From NCBI GenBank assembly GCA_027563935.2, contig CM050454.1, positions 23,061,501 to 23,125,500 on the forward strand: 64,000 nucleotides of DNA, given 5' to 3'. The stretch comes from Costus lasius (lineage: Eukaryota > Streptophyta > Magnoliopsida > Zingiberales > Costaceae). Below are positions 46,772 to 58,217 of the stretch, piece by piece. Below the pieces are notes generated by a model. The model was not told the DNA's origin. It was given only the letters and a program-made list of their open reading frames with translations, and ran no database searches. How positions within the stretch are numbered: position 1 is the first letter of the stretch; every line of letters begins with the position of its first letter. The position numbers were made by a program, and so were the translations under genes.

Positions 46772-47454
46772 GATATCAACCTAACAAACCTATAGATCTC
46801 TTCCCTCTACCCAGACACTTTAGGACTTCTTGACCTGCTCGTGACTTTGCTTTACATACTTCGCAAATGCATGCTGAAATATTTTCTAAAATGCTAGAAT
46901 CTGTTAATCATTATCGCGAAGCTGCTAACAAACATCGCCGAGAAAGGTTATTTTCCACAGGTGATAAAGTGATTCTACGGGCACGTGAAGAGCGCATCCA
47001 CGGGGCAAGGCACAAACTGGAAGCAAAAGGACTAGGCCCCTTCACCATTGTAAACAAAATCAACAACAATGCCTATGTCCTCGACCTGCCACCTGAATTG
47101 GGGATCCCCACCACCGTCAACGTGGAGGATCTCACCCTCTATCATGAGCCCCTCTCCATACCAGATCAAGATGACACCTACAAGATGGAGATTGAGGCTA
47201 TTCTCGAAGACCAAACCAAATTCACCACTGATGAGGTACAAATGTTTTATCGAGTTAGACTCATTAATGGTGAAGAGGTATGGCTTCCTGAGTCTGAGCT
47301 AGCTATAGTCGTCCCTGAGTTACTCCAAGGGTACAAGGATAATTCTCCAGAGGAGAATCCTTTCAACCCGGGGAGAGCTGATGGAGGCAGTAGCCCTGCT
47401 CTGAGGAGATATGCTCGGACTCATAGGGTACCTATTCAATATGGGTTCCCTTAG
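46772..47454 (+). pseudogene. CRM-2 integrase C-terminus and chromodomain-like tail
   Basis: After the frameshift the correct frame carries NKPIDLFPLPRH, then a TGA near 46830. The ORF from 46867 (195 codons) holds the integrase C-terminal GPF-INNNAYVLDLP segment (57-75) and NVEDL (85-89). A chromodomain-like module follows at 104-157 (YKMEIEAILE, YRVRLINGEEVWL, ELLQGYK). The last 24 or so residues are encoded by the 3' LTR. An ORF ending inside the LTR is a known trait of the CRM clade; a chromodomain-like tail is more usual in other chromoviruses, so clade assignment is tentative. Confidence 0.8.
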
Positions 47455-49028
47455 GGTTCCATTTCTTGCATGGCATTTAGGGTAATTTGCTTTTCAATAA
47501 AACCATGCATCATGTAGTCATTTATGGCAAGTCCACTTGTAGTAGGTAGTGCATTGTAATTCATGAAACTTTATGTACTCTTGCATCATAGTAGAGTTGT
47601 GCATGCATGCATTAGGATCATTTTGGCAGGTCAGTCAAGTAAGGAGTAGCTCAAGTTCCAGCTCAGTGTCACTCAAGGTCTACTCATCAAGTTCAGCTCC
47701 AGAAAAGGAAATGAAGACTTCAAATCCCAAGCTCACTTCAAGCCATGCAATAACTCACTTGCTATATTTGTTGGGCGCCTCTCCAATAGAGCAATCAGCC
47801 ACCTCATCATCCATCCAAGAGATATGCGCCAACCACTAGTCCAAGCAAGGAATGAATTCAAATCCCTCATCCATTAAGATCCAAAATCAAAGGAATTATC
47901 CATCAAGATCCACAATTAAAGGAGGGCATTTATGAAGACATTTATGAGAAGTTACCATCTCTTGTTGCCGCCCATGCTCTCATGGAAAGGATTCAAATTT
48001 TGAACCCCTTATCCATGCGCCAACAAGCATATCGCCAAAGGATGAAGAAGACACCACTCTCACCAGCCCAAGCATTTAAAGAGTTGCCAAAAGAAGATCA
48101 CCAAAGAAGGAAGCTCCCAAAGAGGATTTGCGCCAACATCCTCTTGATTTTGCAATTCAAATCCTATCCATCTTTGTAATAGGCGCATGGAAGATAATGA
48201 CTATCCTGCCCTAGCCCCATCTCGCCTATAAAAACATAGCCTCCACCTTGTATTTCGATTACCTTTTGATGAAATAATATTGTCTATTAGTTGCCAAGGT
48301 TAATTACTTGTGTTAGTGGTAGAATTCTTCTTTAGCCGAGTTCTTCCCCCTTCTTCTAGCTCTTCCACCGAAACCCTAAGAAGCTCTCCTCTTTGTTCAT
48401 GTGCGCAACCACAAGGAGAACTTCTCTCACCCTCGGTTTGGAGCAAGAAGGAGATCACCCCTCGGCCTCAAGGAGTCTTCATCCTATCCGGCTAAGTCTC
48501 TTCTCTTAATCTCTTCATTTGATTTTGAGAACTCTTCTCTACACTAATTCTTGATTATATAACTTGTAGCTTGCGCTTGGAGTGGGTCTAGGAGGAGCGT
48601 CCCCCCCCCCTTCCTTCTCTTCCCCTCTCTCTTTAGTTAACTTAGGATTAGCAAGGGAACTTGTGAGGCTTAACCTCACCCCTTGATTTGCTTCTATATT
48701 AAAGTTCGTGACTTGTACGGATCTTCTGTGATTGCTTGTAAGCTCCACCCTACACCTTCCATCAGTGTTGGACCGGTGAAGATCGGGAAGTACAGTCCTT
48801 CTATTCTCAAGGACTACTCTGTAAGTTTATTTCCAGCAATTTACTTTAAGCATTTACAGCTTTCTTTAGTTTAATTCCCGGATTTTCCCTTTATTATATA
48901 AACTACAAAAATATTAGTTTTCAAATCTCGTTAGTCAAAATCGGGTTTTTTTCTTATTACCTACATATTATCAAAACCGATTTCGAAACTCGTTGTTTGA
49001 ATTCTTTAGACCCCTCTGTCCTACATCA
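47379..49028 (+). repeat. CRM-2 3' LTR (1650 bp)
   Basis: TGATGGAGGCAG...CCTACATCA, preceded by the purine tract GGGGAGAGC. It contains a C-rich run near 48601-48612 and a TATAAAA at 48227-48233. Homologous to the 13766-23179 LTRs but clearly diverged. Confidence 0.95.
48227..48233 (+). promoter_or_regulatory. Candidate TATA box in CRM-2 3' LTR
   Basis: TATAAAA after CTCGCC, about 849 bp into the LTR, at the same place as the TATAAAT in the related complex. Conservation between diverged LTRs supports a promoter role. Confidence 0.55.
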
Positions 49029-49033
49029 GTAGC

Positions 49034-49182
49034 TCAGGAATTGGCTGCTCAAGGACATAGAGCTTCCTCTCGAGCTTGAGCACAATTCTCAAGTTCATAT
49101 ACCAATCCAGTAAGTTGGATCCAACCAACTTATCCCTTTCTAGGGTACATCGCAGTGACCATCTGCCATTGTTCACAGTCAT
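49034..49182 (-). pseudogene. Copia C gag, N-terminal piece
   Basis: The ATG at 49180-49182 (MTVNNGRWSLRC) is chosen because copia D starts at the equivalent residue; the frame itself is open from 49209. The piece reads into RIVLKLERKLYVLEQPIPEL and is cut by CRM-2 at the GTAGC duplication. The gene resumes at 42890 on the other side of CRM-2. Confidence 0.85.
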
Positions 49183-50886
49183 TGTTTTACAGCAACCAAG
49201 AAACAGCATATTAGTACAACTTTCAAATCATTTAATCTGGACTTGTATTAAATGATCATGGCTCCCACTATTTTAATCGAATTGACAACCCACAAAGTCA
49301 ATCGGGAAATCTCATATTTCCTAGTGAGATGAGATCCTTATTCCACATAGGGCTTCGCATCCCACGAGGGTGGGATGAGATGCACAAAGTGACCCATGCT
49401 TCCTAAGGTAGGCACTCCGACCGATTGCTCTAAGCAATTCCGCTTATTGAGACAGTCTAGGCATTTCATGTCCAGCGAGGGCTGGATATAGCATGAAACC
49501 CTAACCTCTCAACGATGCCTCGAGAGTTTCATCATGTGCCTAGCATATATGAAAATCTAGTCAAGTCCATTCCTAACCGTTATGCCCAGGGCCAACGAAT
49601 TTCCTTGCGAAGGCACGCCCTAGTTAAAACTGGACTGGGGAAACAATTGTCACCACACACCTTCTAAAGATAAGTGGGTGTATCCCACGAGGGTGGGAAA
49701 CCGTTCACAACACCACTGATCGATAGTTTGATGAGGGCTATGCGTTAGAAGGCTAGTAGACTTGATATTTTGAGTGAGGGTTTTTGAGGTCTCATCATCT
49801 CAATTTTAACTTATGTCTATCATTATAGGCATGCAATCCTATGGTGATAACATAACGATAAAACATCACAGACATGCTTTAGCTTTTGTAAGGAAAGCAA
49901 TAAAAGGATGATGTGATCATAGCCCATTCAAGACATTGAACCAATCCATGCCAAAAAGGGGTTCAACTCTTGACTTAGGATTCAAGCCCCCAAAAATAGA
50001 CCTAGCTTAGCCGACCTCTAGCTTGCTCTTCAAGGTTGGCTCCAACGTCCTCCTTTCCATGGTTTAGTTCTCAAACCCTAGAGGTACACTTTAGAAGCAC
50101 CCTCACAGGTTCGGCCAATGCCATGGTCTTCCTCCAAGGAAGGTGCGCCACCATTCAAGGGGCCAAGATGGCTAGCTCACAAACCAAAGGAGGTTCGGCC
50201 ATGCCCTCTTGCGCCACCAAGCAACCTAGTGCCACCATTGATGCTTGTTGCACCATCAGGCAAGGATGCGCAACCAAGCAAGCATGCACCATGCTCCAAG
50301 TAGATGCGCCACCCTAATCTTCTTCTTAGTTAAAAGCAAAAAGAAAAGCGGCACGCAAGCCTCACAAGGATACATCACAGGCATGCTAAGGGGCTTGACA
50401 TATGACCAGAACATCATGCACAATCAAGTACTTACTCATACAATTCTACATGCTCATAAAAAACATAAAATCTTAAATTTTACTTTCTCATAAAACATGT
50501 CTCTCTTCCTTCCCTTCATATCACAAATCTTTGATTCTAAGTTTCTCTCAGGAGTCTACAAGAGGCATACCGGTTGCCCTCCTTGCAATCCCTAACTTGC
50601 TAGGATAAGGGCAATCACCCAGTCCATGCCCTATCCCAACAAGTCTCTCAAGATAGGTCTATCCTATTATAAGAGGAGAAATTTTCTCTTCCACATGCGG
50701 GTCTATCCCATCACATGAAGAGAGCAAAGAACCACAAGAAGTTGATTAGAAGTAAGAAGCAAGAGACCTACAATTTTTCTACTTGAAGAAAAACAAGCGC
50801 CAACATCTATGCAATATTCGAAAATATAGATATGGCATGTGAACATAGAAAAGCATGAAAGAAACATCGTTCGAGGCTCACAAGTC
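49183..50886 (-). other. Copia C 5' leader, no gene
   Basis: About 1.7 kb between primer site and gag. Partly homologous to the copia D leader. The frame at 50036-50317, rich in Cys and Ala, is not conserved elsewhere and has no recognisable domain, so I do not treat it as a gene. Confidence 0.75.
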
Positions 50887-50898
50887 CCTCTGATACCA
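50887..50898 (-). promoter_or_regulatory. Primer binding site for tRNA-Met (copia C)
   Basis: TGGTATCAGAGG on the minus strand, one base inside the LTR boundary at 50900. It fixes the 3' end of the copia C 5' LTR. Confidence 0.9.
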
Positions 50899-50899
50899 C

Positions 50900-52596
50900 T
50901 GTTGGGAAACCCTGGGGATATTTTACAATTTTTCACAGAGATTACATTTGCACAGCGGAAGAATATCCCTGGAACAGGCCAGTCCCAAAAACCCAGTGAA
51001 GATCTCTTGCGAGGGGGTCGACACGATGTGATAGTAAGTACCTTTAAGCAATGAGAAGCCGATGTCGAGGAAGGCGCCCAAGTGTTCGCCCTCTGCAGTC
51101 TCGCACACACGGATTCCTCGAGCTTTCTTCTTCCTCGCCCGATGCTAGCCTCGGGAAGAAGATCCATGCCTTAGGAGAGTCCTCCAAGCAACTTGCGCCA
51201 CCACCAAGATGTGATGCGCCAAGGAGATAGAAGGAGGAAGATGCCGCAAGCTTCTTTCTTTCATTCTTTGCGCCAAGGAAGGAAAGTGAAGAAGAGAGCT
51301 TCGGCTTTGATGGTAGAAGAGGAAGAGAAGTCCTCCAAGGAGTTCATCATCAAGAGGGGGGGGGGGGGGGGGGGCGGCTAGGTGGTTCTTTTAAATAGGA
51401 GTGAGAGGCGGTTAGGGCTTTATGGTAAGTGTTGATGACTTAACTTGAATTAAGGATATTATTTAATCAATCAAATTGATCAAATCCTCAATTCAATATG
51501 CGCCAAGACATTGCCTTAATCAGCCAATGAAACATGCGCCCAACACTTTCCAAAAGAAGCAAACCTCTCATCTATGCGCCAAGAGCAAGTCAAGACAAGA
51601 TAGAAGTTTCCTAATGGGGTATGGGCACAAGTGCTCATCCAATTAGGACTCTAATTATGTAAATAATCAGCCCCACATGCGCTCAATCAAATCTCAATTA
51701 ATATCTTTAGTGATTAGATCAAATCCTAATTCAAATCAATCACTAGAAGATTCCAATTATGCACTAGGCACCAATCTTAGTCCAACTAGGATTCTTCCAT
51801 TATGCATGTTAACCAAGCTGTTGGATCCAATCTAATTTAACCCATCGTCAAATGAGGCTAACCATGGTTAATTTGGTCAATATGCCAAAAATGAAAGTTG
51901 GCCCCAATAAGTTTCTTCCATCTCATCAGGCCCATTGGCGCTGATAAAATCTCCCAAATAGATCCGAGTTATCCAATAACACGATCTAAACGCTACCCGA
52001 TCAATATGAACACTCGAGTATCAAGGTGTGCGACCCTATAGGTTCCTCTGACGTTGGCAGTGCTGACCTAAGTTCACCACAAGCAGTGAGTGACACCTAG
52101 TAGTGCATCGCTACTACCCAAGTCATCGGAATGGATATCGACATTGACATCCCCATCATCACAACTAGGTACAGATGCATTACAGTCTATTTGCCGAACT
52201 GATATCCGATTGGACAAGTGTTTCATCACTTGTTTTCTTGCAATCACATGGTCATGACTAAATCAGGTTCTCACCTGGGTATGGCCATAAACTTTCAGAC
52301 ATAGAACCATAGAGGAGCTCCATGGATATCAAGCTTCCCTTAGGAAGGGGCAAATCCTCTGTCTGTCCATTGACCTTCTCATATGGGTCATGTTATGCTC
52401 AATAACAACCGTTATTATCTCCCAACTACGGTGAGGTATTATGTTGTATCAAAGCATGTCCCTAACCATATAGAATGGTCAACGACCAAAAGTCAAGGGA
52501 TCAATGCATTTTCTATCACTTGTGAGGATTACTCATGACACCAAGTCATAGCCTCACAGCGGGTCTGTCCAGTATATCCACCATTGATATACCCAT
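50900..52596 (-). repeat. Copia C 5' LTR, visible 1697 bp
   Basis: Starts TGTTGGGAAACC on the plus strand, matching 8123 onward, and is interrupted at 52597 by Athila-2. The remaining few hundred bases should lie beyond the right window edge. It preserves the empty site of the solo LTR at 8819. Confidence 0.9.
51356..51374. repeat. Homopolymer of 19 G in the copia C 5' LTR
   Basis: The matching place in the 3' LTR near 8618 has only about five G. Either the tract expanded after insertion or its length is a sequencing artefact. Confidence 0.9.
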
Positions 52597-54580
52597 TGAT
52601 GTGATCCGAAAGGACACACTTTTAAATACAAGTAGGTAGACTAATTTAAGGAGTCACAGCCAAAACTTGTTTGGCGCATAGGGATTTGTCACCCCCTGAT
52701 ATGGCTCCAAAAACTTGTTGTCTCTAAACTTGTAGTGCCCGCAAGTGCACGGATACTCGAAGTAATAAAGAAAATATCGATCCCACAGAGACCTACGTGT
52801 TAAGTACCAAATAGTTGTATTCTTACTAGCTAAGCAAACCGAGTATGATGTGAATAAACAATAAACACACGGGAAAATAATCAGAGAGATAAACTCGGAC
52901 TAGGGTTTCATCTACCTTAATTTCAATGATTAGATATAATAAAAGGTCATCAATCAAATCCTATCATGATAAAGACTTAATTTACTTTATAAAAGGATTA
53001 TCTCACTTTCGTGCAGACAATCATGCAGGGACCAATCCTCGCTTTCGCGCAAGATTTATCCCAACGCTGTAAATAAGTAAACCATCAATCAAAGAACTCA
53101 GGATCCCTTTCGTGCATCCGTGTTCTCTGTTGGTCATCACAAGTGGAATCTCAAGGATCACTTTCGTTCATTCGAGTCTCAACACAGGTTCTACCTAGGG
53201 TTTTCCAACAGACTGATCTTCACTTTCGGGCAAGATCTATCAATGTTTAACACAATAACTCAACCCTAGATTCATATTATCAAGCATGGCAATAAGACTA
53301 CTAAAATCAAGAAATAAGATTCTAGGGTTCCAAGTTCTCAAGCAAATCACCTTTCAGTCTCATTGCGAAAACTCTAAAACATGCATGACAGTAAAATCTA
53401 AGGGGAATTAAAGATAATTCATCACATAAGTAGAATGATCACAACAAGGATTATCATGACGAAAATAATAGTTTATCTAATCATTAAAAATCAAGGGGAT
53501 TACACCCCCATGTCCCAAAGTATGTTTAAGCATGCATGGAAAAAGAGGTACAATAATCCATAGTGTAGGAAATCAAAACAGAGGTAGAGAACAAATTACG
53601 GTACGGCCGTAAAGGTTTTTACGGCCGTAATCTGCGACGAACAGCGGCGGCGCACGGTGTTTTGTTGATTTCTCCTCTGATTGAACTCCTTTTGCTCTGA
53701 AACTTCTGGTGTATCCTCCTCTCCTCCAGGCAAAGCTTCTGCGTGAAAATCACGGCCTGAGGTGCCCTCTATGCCTCTCGGCACGAGGCCAAACCCCCTC
53801 CCTTGATAGTGGATAAATATTGGTTCTTCCACTTCGCGTCTTTGCCTCTTTAAGATGTGTCCGCAGCAACTTTCGGATCTCAATTTGGAGGTCTGGATCA
53901 AAAGTTATGGTCCGCGCAAGATTCAGACCTATAAAAATCGCGTTTTTGACTTGGAATTACGGCTGTAATGCCGTAATTTGAACAGCGAGCTTTCGGATGA
54001 AAATATTCCGGGATTATGGCACCGTAAAATACCTTACAGCTATGCCGTAATGTCATAAATCTCTCGGATGGAAAACCATCCCGCATTACGGTACCATAAA
54101 TTCCATTTCGGTGGTACCGTAAACTTCATCAAATCTCTGCCCAGAATTACGCCCATATTACGGCCTGTAAAAATGTTTACAGCAGTGCCGTAATCTTCAT
54201 GAAATCTCTGGTCAGAAAAATCTCAAAATATGGCACCGTAAAGAGTGTTACGGGGGTACCATAATTTTTATCTGAGTCTGCAGTCAAATTACGGTACTGT
54301 AAAAGTCATATTGGGGGTGCCATAATTTGCTGTAAAGCTCTGATTCTTCTGAAATTTAACGTGTGATCCCCTCTTGACGTTGTGAATTCAATTATGCATC
54401 TGGTTTGCTCGAAATCGATTGAAAAACATGCCTTTTTTCCTGAAAATCATCAAAAACAGAAAACAGTGTAGATTCCGCAAATATTGATAAAAAAGGCATA
54501 AAAATAAGCAAAGTCTATGAATATGACACAAAAACACTCATGAAATGGCACAAAAATTACTATATATTTTGGTGTCATCA
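52597..54580 (-). repeat. Athila-2 3' LTR (1984 bp)
   Basis: TGATG...CATCA termini. Contains CTTTCGTGCA-type repeats (about 52994-53240) and the palindrome array (about 53595-54335, about eight units). Matches 58926-60442 closely. Confidence 0.93.
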
Positions 54581-54595
54581 AACACATAAGGCTCA

Positions 54596-57401
54596 AACTT
54601 TGCTTGTCCTCAAGCAAAAATCAAAAATTGATCCTAGGCATAAACTTTCTCCTGAAGAATAAATTTCTAAAATACAATCACTATTGAAAAATCACACCAA
54701 TTGCTTCACAAAAATTTTAAATAAACACATCACCCTTTGAATTCAATTTTCAAGATCCACAACTTAATCAAATAAAATTTTGCAACTTATACAATAATTA
54801 GAATATCAATCTCAAGACTTCATTTAGTTTCAATTCATAACTATCAACTTTTGTTTACAGGAATAGAGTCTCCTAGATCTTTTTCCTCACAGAATCTCTC
54901 TTTTCTTTCCTCTCTCTTTTTCTTCTTTTATTTTTGAATAGATAGCATATACCCACATAGATACATACTTTTTATTTTAGACTTCAAGTCTTATCTTCGG
55001 TACCAATATCAATTTTGCACAGTGTCATGTAGAGGAGTCTTATTCTTTTTCTCTCTCATTATCTTTTAGACATAGACTTCAACCCATGTCTTAGGTACCA
55101 CTATCAATTTTACATAGTGCCAAGTAGGAGAGTCTCTCACTATTTTTATGAATCAAGGAATCTTTATTCCCAACAAATAGCAAATAGCATGAATATCAAC
55201 TAAATTAATCTATCAACATCCATTCAAAAATCATACTGATATGCTAGTTTTATTCAAAGAAATAGCTTCACTTTTAAACCAAATTCATCAAATAATACAT
55301 CTACCCAAAATCTCATTCATCAATCAATGAAAAATTTCAAAAGTAGATATGTATTAGAGAAATAAATTCAACATAATAGGTCTTGTCCTAATCTCATGCA
55401 TGAATTCATTTATCATCAAGAAAATTCTACACTTCTATAAAAATTTTCAAACATCAAAATATGTCAAAATCACTACAAAAGGTGTGAAGTATCAAACTCA
55501 TATAGTCAAAAGATGTAAGTGATAGGTCCGTATAATCACATAAGGCTCAAACAATGCAATGGATGTAAAGTGATGGATCTAAGAGAAGAAAAGTGTAGAT
55601 AATCATATCAAATCGAATAATCACAAGAGAGTGTAAGCAATACTCACAAAATTATATAACAAGCTCTGATTGAAAATACATAAGGCTCAGTCCAAAAATA
55701 GTGTCGAGGCAGATGCTGCTAGGTCCAAAGATGTACCTTTTGAAAATTTTACCTGCAAATTTAAGGTACATAAGGCTCAGTCTGAAAATAGTCTCAAAAA
55801 ATAATAATGATAAAAAATAATTCTCTCAAGGGAGAATCAGAGATGTCGCCGGCGGTCTGAAGAGGATGCCGGTGGAAAAAGCTGATGCAGCTAAGAAGTA
55901 GAGGGTGAACAGAGGCTAGCTGAAAAGCTGCTAGCAATGATGTTGATGGTGCCGACATAAGGGTGAGTAATCTCTAGTGGCCTGCCTGAGAATACAGTCC
56001 TGGAGGTGAGATCGTCGGCTGGTGGGTGTGAGAGATAGCACTGTAGAGAAAAAATCAGTCACTAATGAAGAGTCTGCTGCATAAATAAGTAAAATCAATA
56101 GAATAAGAGGCAGTGGAAGAAGTAAGAATCTGTAGATGGTATAATCCAGTGTCGACGGCTGGATACAATGATGTTAGAGGCAGATGCAGTGGTGGCTAGA
56201 GGTGGAAGACAGTTGCTTTAGAAGATTTCTAGATCTGGAGGCAGAAGAAGCAATAACAGGTAGAAAGCAAACAGTGCAGTTTTTGAATTTTTTATGAAAA
56301 GTAGCCATACCCTAGAATAAAATTTAATGATCCAAATAGAAAATGGACAAAACCAGGTTGTATAATAAGATATGTTCTTTTCAGATGTATGAAAATCAAA
56401 AGATCAAAATCTGTCAGGAATTTAGGGCATCAGCAGAAAGAAGGCTACTCAGAGTACAAAACTGAAAAAACTGTACAAAAGTTAATGAGATTCGAAAAGT
56501 TGCTATATGTCCTAAAATGATCAGAAAAAAAAATCATGAAAACAATTAATCCAGAAGATAAAATGATACACGAACTTCATATTCCAAGAAAAAAATCAGG
56601 GTTTCAAGTCACCGAAGCATCTTAAAAAGTGGCAGCAAAATTGCTAATCAGATTAGTCAGAAAAAACTGCTGCAGAAATTTATCAGAATCGAAAAGATGC
56701 TATGGGTTTTAGAATGATCCATGGACTTTAAAATTCAGAAAAAATATCCAGATGATAGACAAAGAGGAGTACTTTAATGTTGTGCCAAAGATCAAAAATT
56801 TTCCCAACCCAGTTTCTTAAAATTAATGTGAGAAAACACCTAGTTAGATAAGCAAACTGCAGTTCAAAAATTACGGGCGTAATGTTCTTTACGACAGTGC
56901 CGTAATGGACACAAAATCTCGGGTCAAAAATATCCAAAAATACGGTACTATAAAAACCAATACAGTACTGCCATAACAGACTAAAACTCTCTGATGAAAT
57001 CAGATCAAGATTACGGCACCGTAAAGAAGATTACGGCAGTGCTGTATTTTGCGCAAAATTTTGTTTCTCCCTACAAAAGCAAAAGAAAAATTAATTCAAA
57101 AAATAAACTAAAATAAAAGCAACTAAACTAAGCAAAAGTGCTTGGGTTGCCTCCCAAGAAGCGCTAATTTTAGGTCCATAGCTTGACCAAAAATCAAATC
57201 TCATGGTGAAGCAGGTGAATCAGTACCAAAGTAAAGAGCAAACAATTTTCTCCTTTTCCTTTGTCCAAAAATTTTAGCCACTAATCCAAAAATCCAGAAT
57301 TGCTTATAAATCACAATCAAAGTGGCTTTCTTAAATATGCAGAAATCAAAATCAAAATTTTCAATGATCTTCCTATGTTTGTCAGTGAGCAAAATCATAA
57401 G
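54596..57401. other. Athila-2 internal region without coding sequence
   Basis: About 2.8 kb of AT-rich DNA with no long frame. Next to the 3' LTR is a conserved-looking inverted block, GCTTGTCCTCAAGC (54603-54616). Three LTR-type palindrome units occur at 56870-57055, and a hairpin CTTGGGTTGCCTCCCAAG at 57141-57158. The 11-mer CATAAGGCTCA occurs four times between 54585 and 55779. No trace of pol was recognised. Confidence 0.75.
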
Positions 57402-58079
57402 TCATTTCTTCAAGTTTATATTTTCAATTGACATAAGAGTAGGACTTTGATCAAAATATATAAGCATTGGATCATCAAAATAATTTTTCTCTTTCACTTC
57501 CTCAATAAAACATTCCTCAATAAAACATAAATTTTCAATAAAATCAGAAGATTGAACAGTGGATATGGGCAAAACATCAGAATGAGATCCATTAGTGTTT
57601 TTAAAATTCAAATCATATTCAAGTTCTTTATGCACTTCATCAAATAATTTATCAATTCCAAAATCATCATCAAGATCAGAGTGAGATTTTTCAAAATCAC
57701 TCCCCTCATACCTTTCCACAATTAATTCATCATCGGAAGAGTGAAAATCAGAATCATAAAAAAAATCATAATGAGATTTGTCAATGTTCACAACAGAATT
57801 AATAGAATGAGAGTTAACCACACAAGACTTAGCATTAATTTCAACAATATCACCAAAATCAAAGTGGGGTTCATCAATGTCTGTAGATTTTAAACCTTTA
57901 TCAATCTCATCATATTTAACAATAAATAAGTTTTCATCAAAAGAATCAATTTCAAAACTATCACTAGAATCAAGAGTAGATTTTTCAGAATCAAAATTTT
58001 CAAACTTTTCAACAAATAAATTATCAGATAAATCAGATTTATAGTCATCAAAATTAGAGTGAGATGCACTAATATCCAC
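57402..58079 (-). CDS. Acidic Asp/Ser/Phe-rich ORF of Athila-2, function unknown
   Basis: 225 codons starting MDISASHSNF. The frame is open further up from a stop near 58135, so the ATG may not be the start. The protein is rich in Asp, Ser, Phe and Glu, with loose repeats such as SHSNFDD, KSHYDF, DFHSSDDE, EKSHSDLDDDFG and EPHFDFGD. No transmembrane segment or known domain is visible. It lies directly downstream of the Gag C-terminal ORF, where Athila-1 has an acidic linker before protease (FENDFDNFDDEKHS), so it may be an expanded version of that linker. Function is not known. Confidence 0.6.
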   Translation of the reverse strand: MDISASHSNFDDYKSDLSDNLFVEKFENFDSEKSTLDSSDSFEIDSFDENLFIVKYDEIDKGLKSTDIDEPHFDFGDIVEINAKSCVVNSHSINSVVNIDKSHYDFFYDSDFHSSDDELIVERYEGSDFEKSHSDLDDDFGIDKLFDEVHKELEYDLNFKNTNGSHSDVLPISTVQSSDFIENLCFIEECFIEEVKEKNYFDDPMLIYFDQSPTLMSIENINLKK

Positions 58080-58217
58080 ATAAGGCTCAATCTCAAAACA
58101 ATCATGATCAGAGGGGGATTTTTCTAAATTAATTTATTCAGTTTCAAACTCAAATAAACATGCTTGTTGTGCTAACTGGGTTTCCAAAATTTTAAAATCA
58201 GCAGTTAAAGATTCTAC

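Larger units (their letters stand above)
42896..49028 (+). mobile_element. CRM-2: Ty3/gypsy chromovirus with truncated 5' LTR (6133 bp)
   Basis: Flanked by the perfect duplication GTAGC (42891-42895 and 49029-49033) inside copia C gag. It consists of a 5' LTR fragment (42896-43653), gag end, protease, RT, RNase H, integrase, a chromodomain-like tail and a complete 3' LTR (47379-49028). The 3' part of the 5' LTR, the primer site and the 5' part of gag are deleted. It is the autonomous-type relative of the complex at 13766-23179. Confidence 0.93.
8123..52596 (-). mobile_element. Copia C: old Angela/BARE-like host element with several nested insertions
   Basis: Minus-strand element: 3' LTR 8123-11918, body 11919-50899, 5' LTR from 50900 to beyond 52596. 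Its gag-pol is split by copia A at 12544/40083 and by CRM-2 at 42896/49028, and its LTRs by a solo LTR and Athila-2. The target duplication copy at the left is probably AAACT (8118-8122); the right copy is outside the window. The polypurine tract at 11919-11929 reads AAGTGGGAGAT on the element strand. Copia C inserted into copia D. Confidence 0.85.

Noticed and set aside
48601..48612. C-rich run in the CRM-2 LTR as a telomere-like or structural repeat
   Set aside because: It is a plain homopolymer in a C-rich LTR stretch that also varies among the related LTRs.
50036..50317. Cys/Ala-rich ORF in the copia C leader
   Set aside because: No recognisable domain, not conserved in the related leaders, and overlapped by another frame of similar length.
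55857..56250. Possible host gene traces in the GC-richer part of Athila-2
   Set aside because: No open frame, splice pattern or recognisable peptide, and it lies inside the element boundaries.
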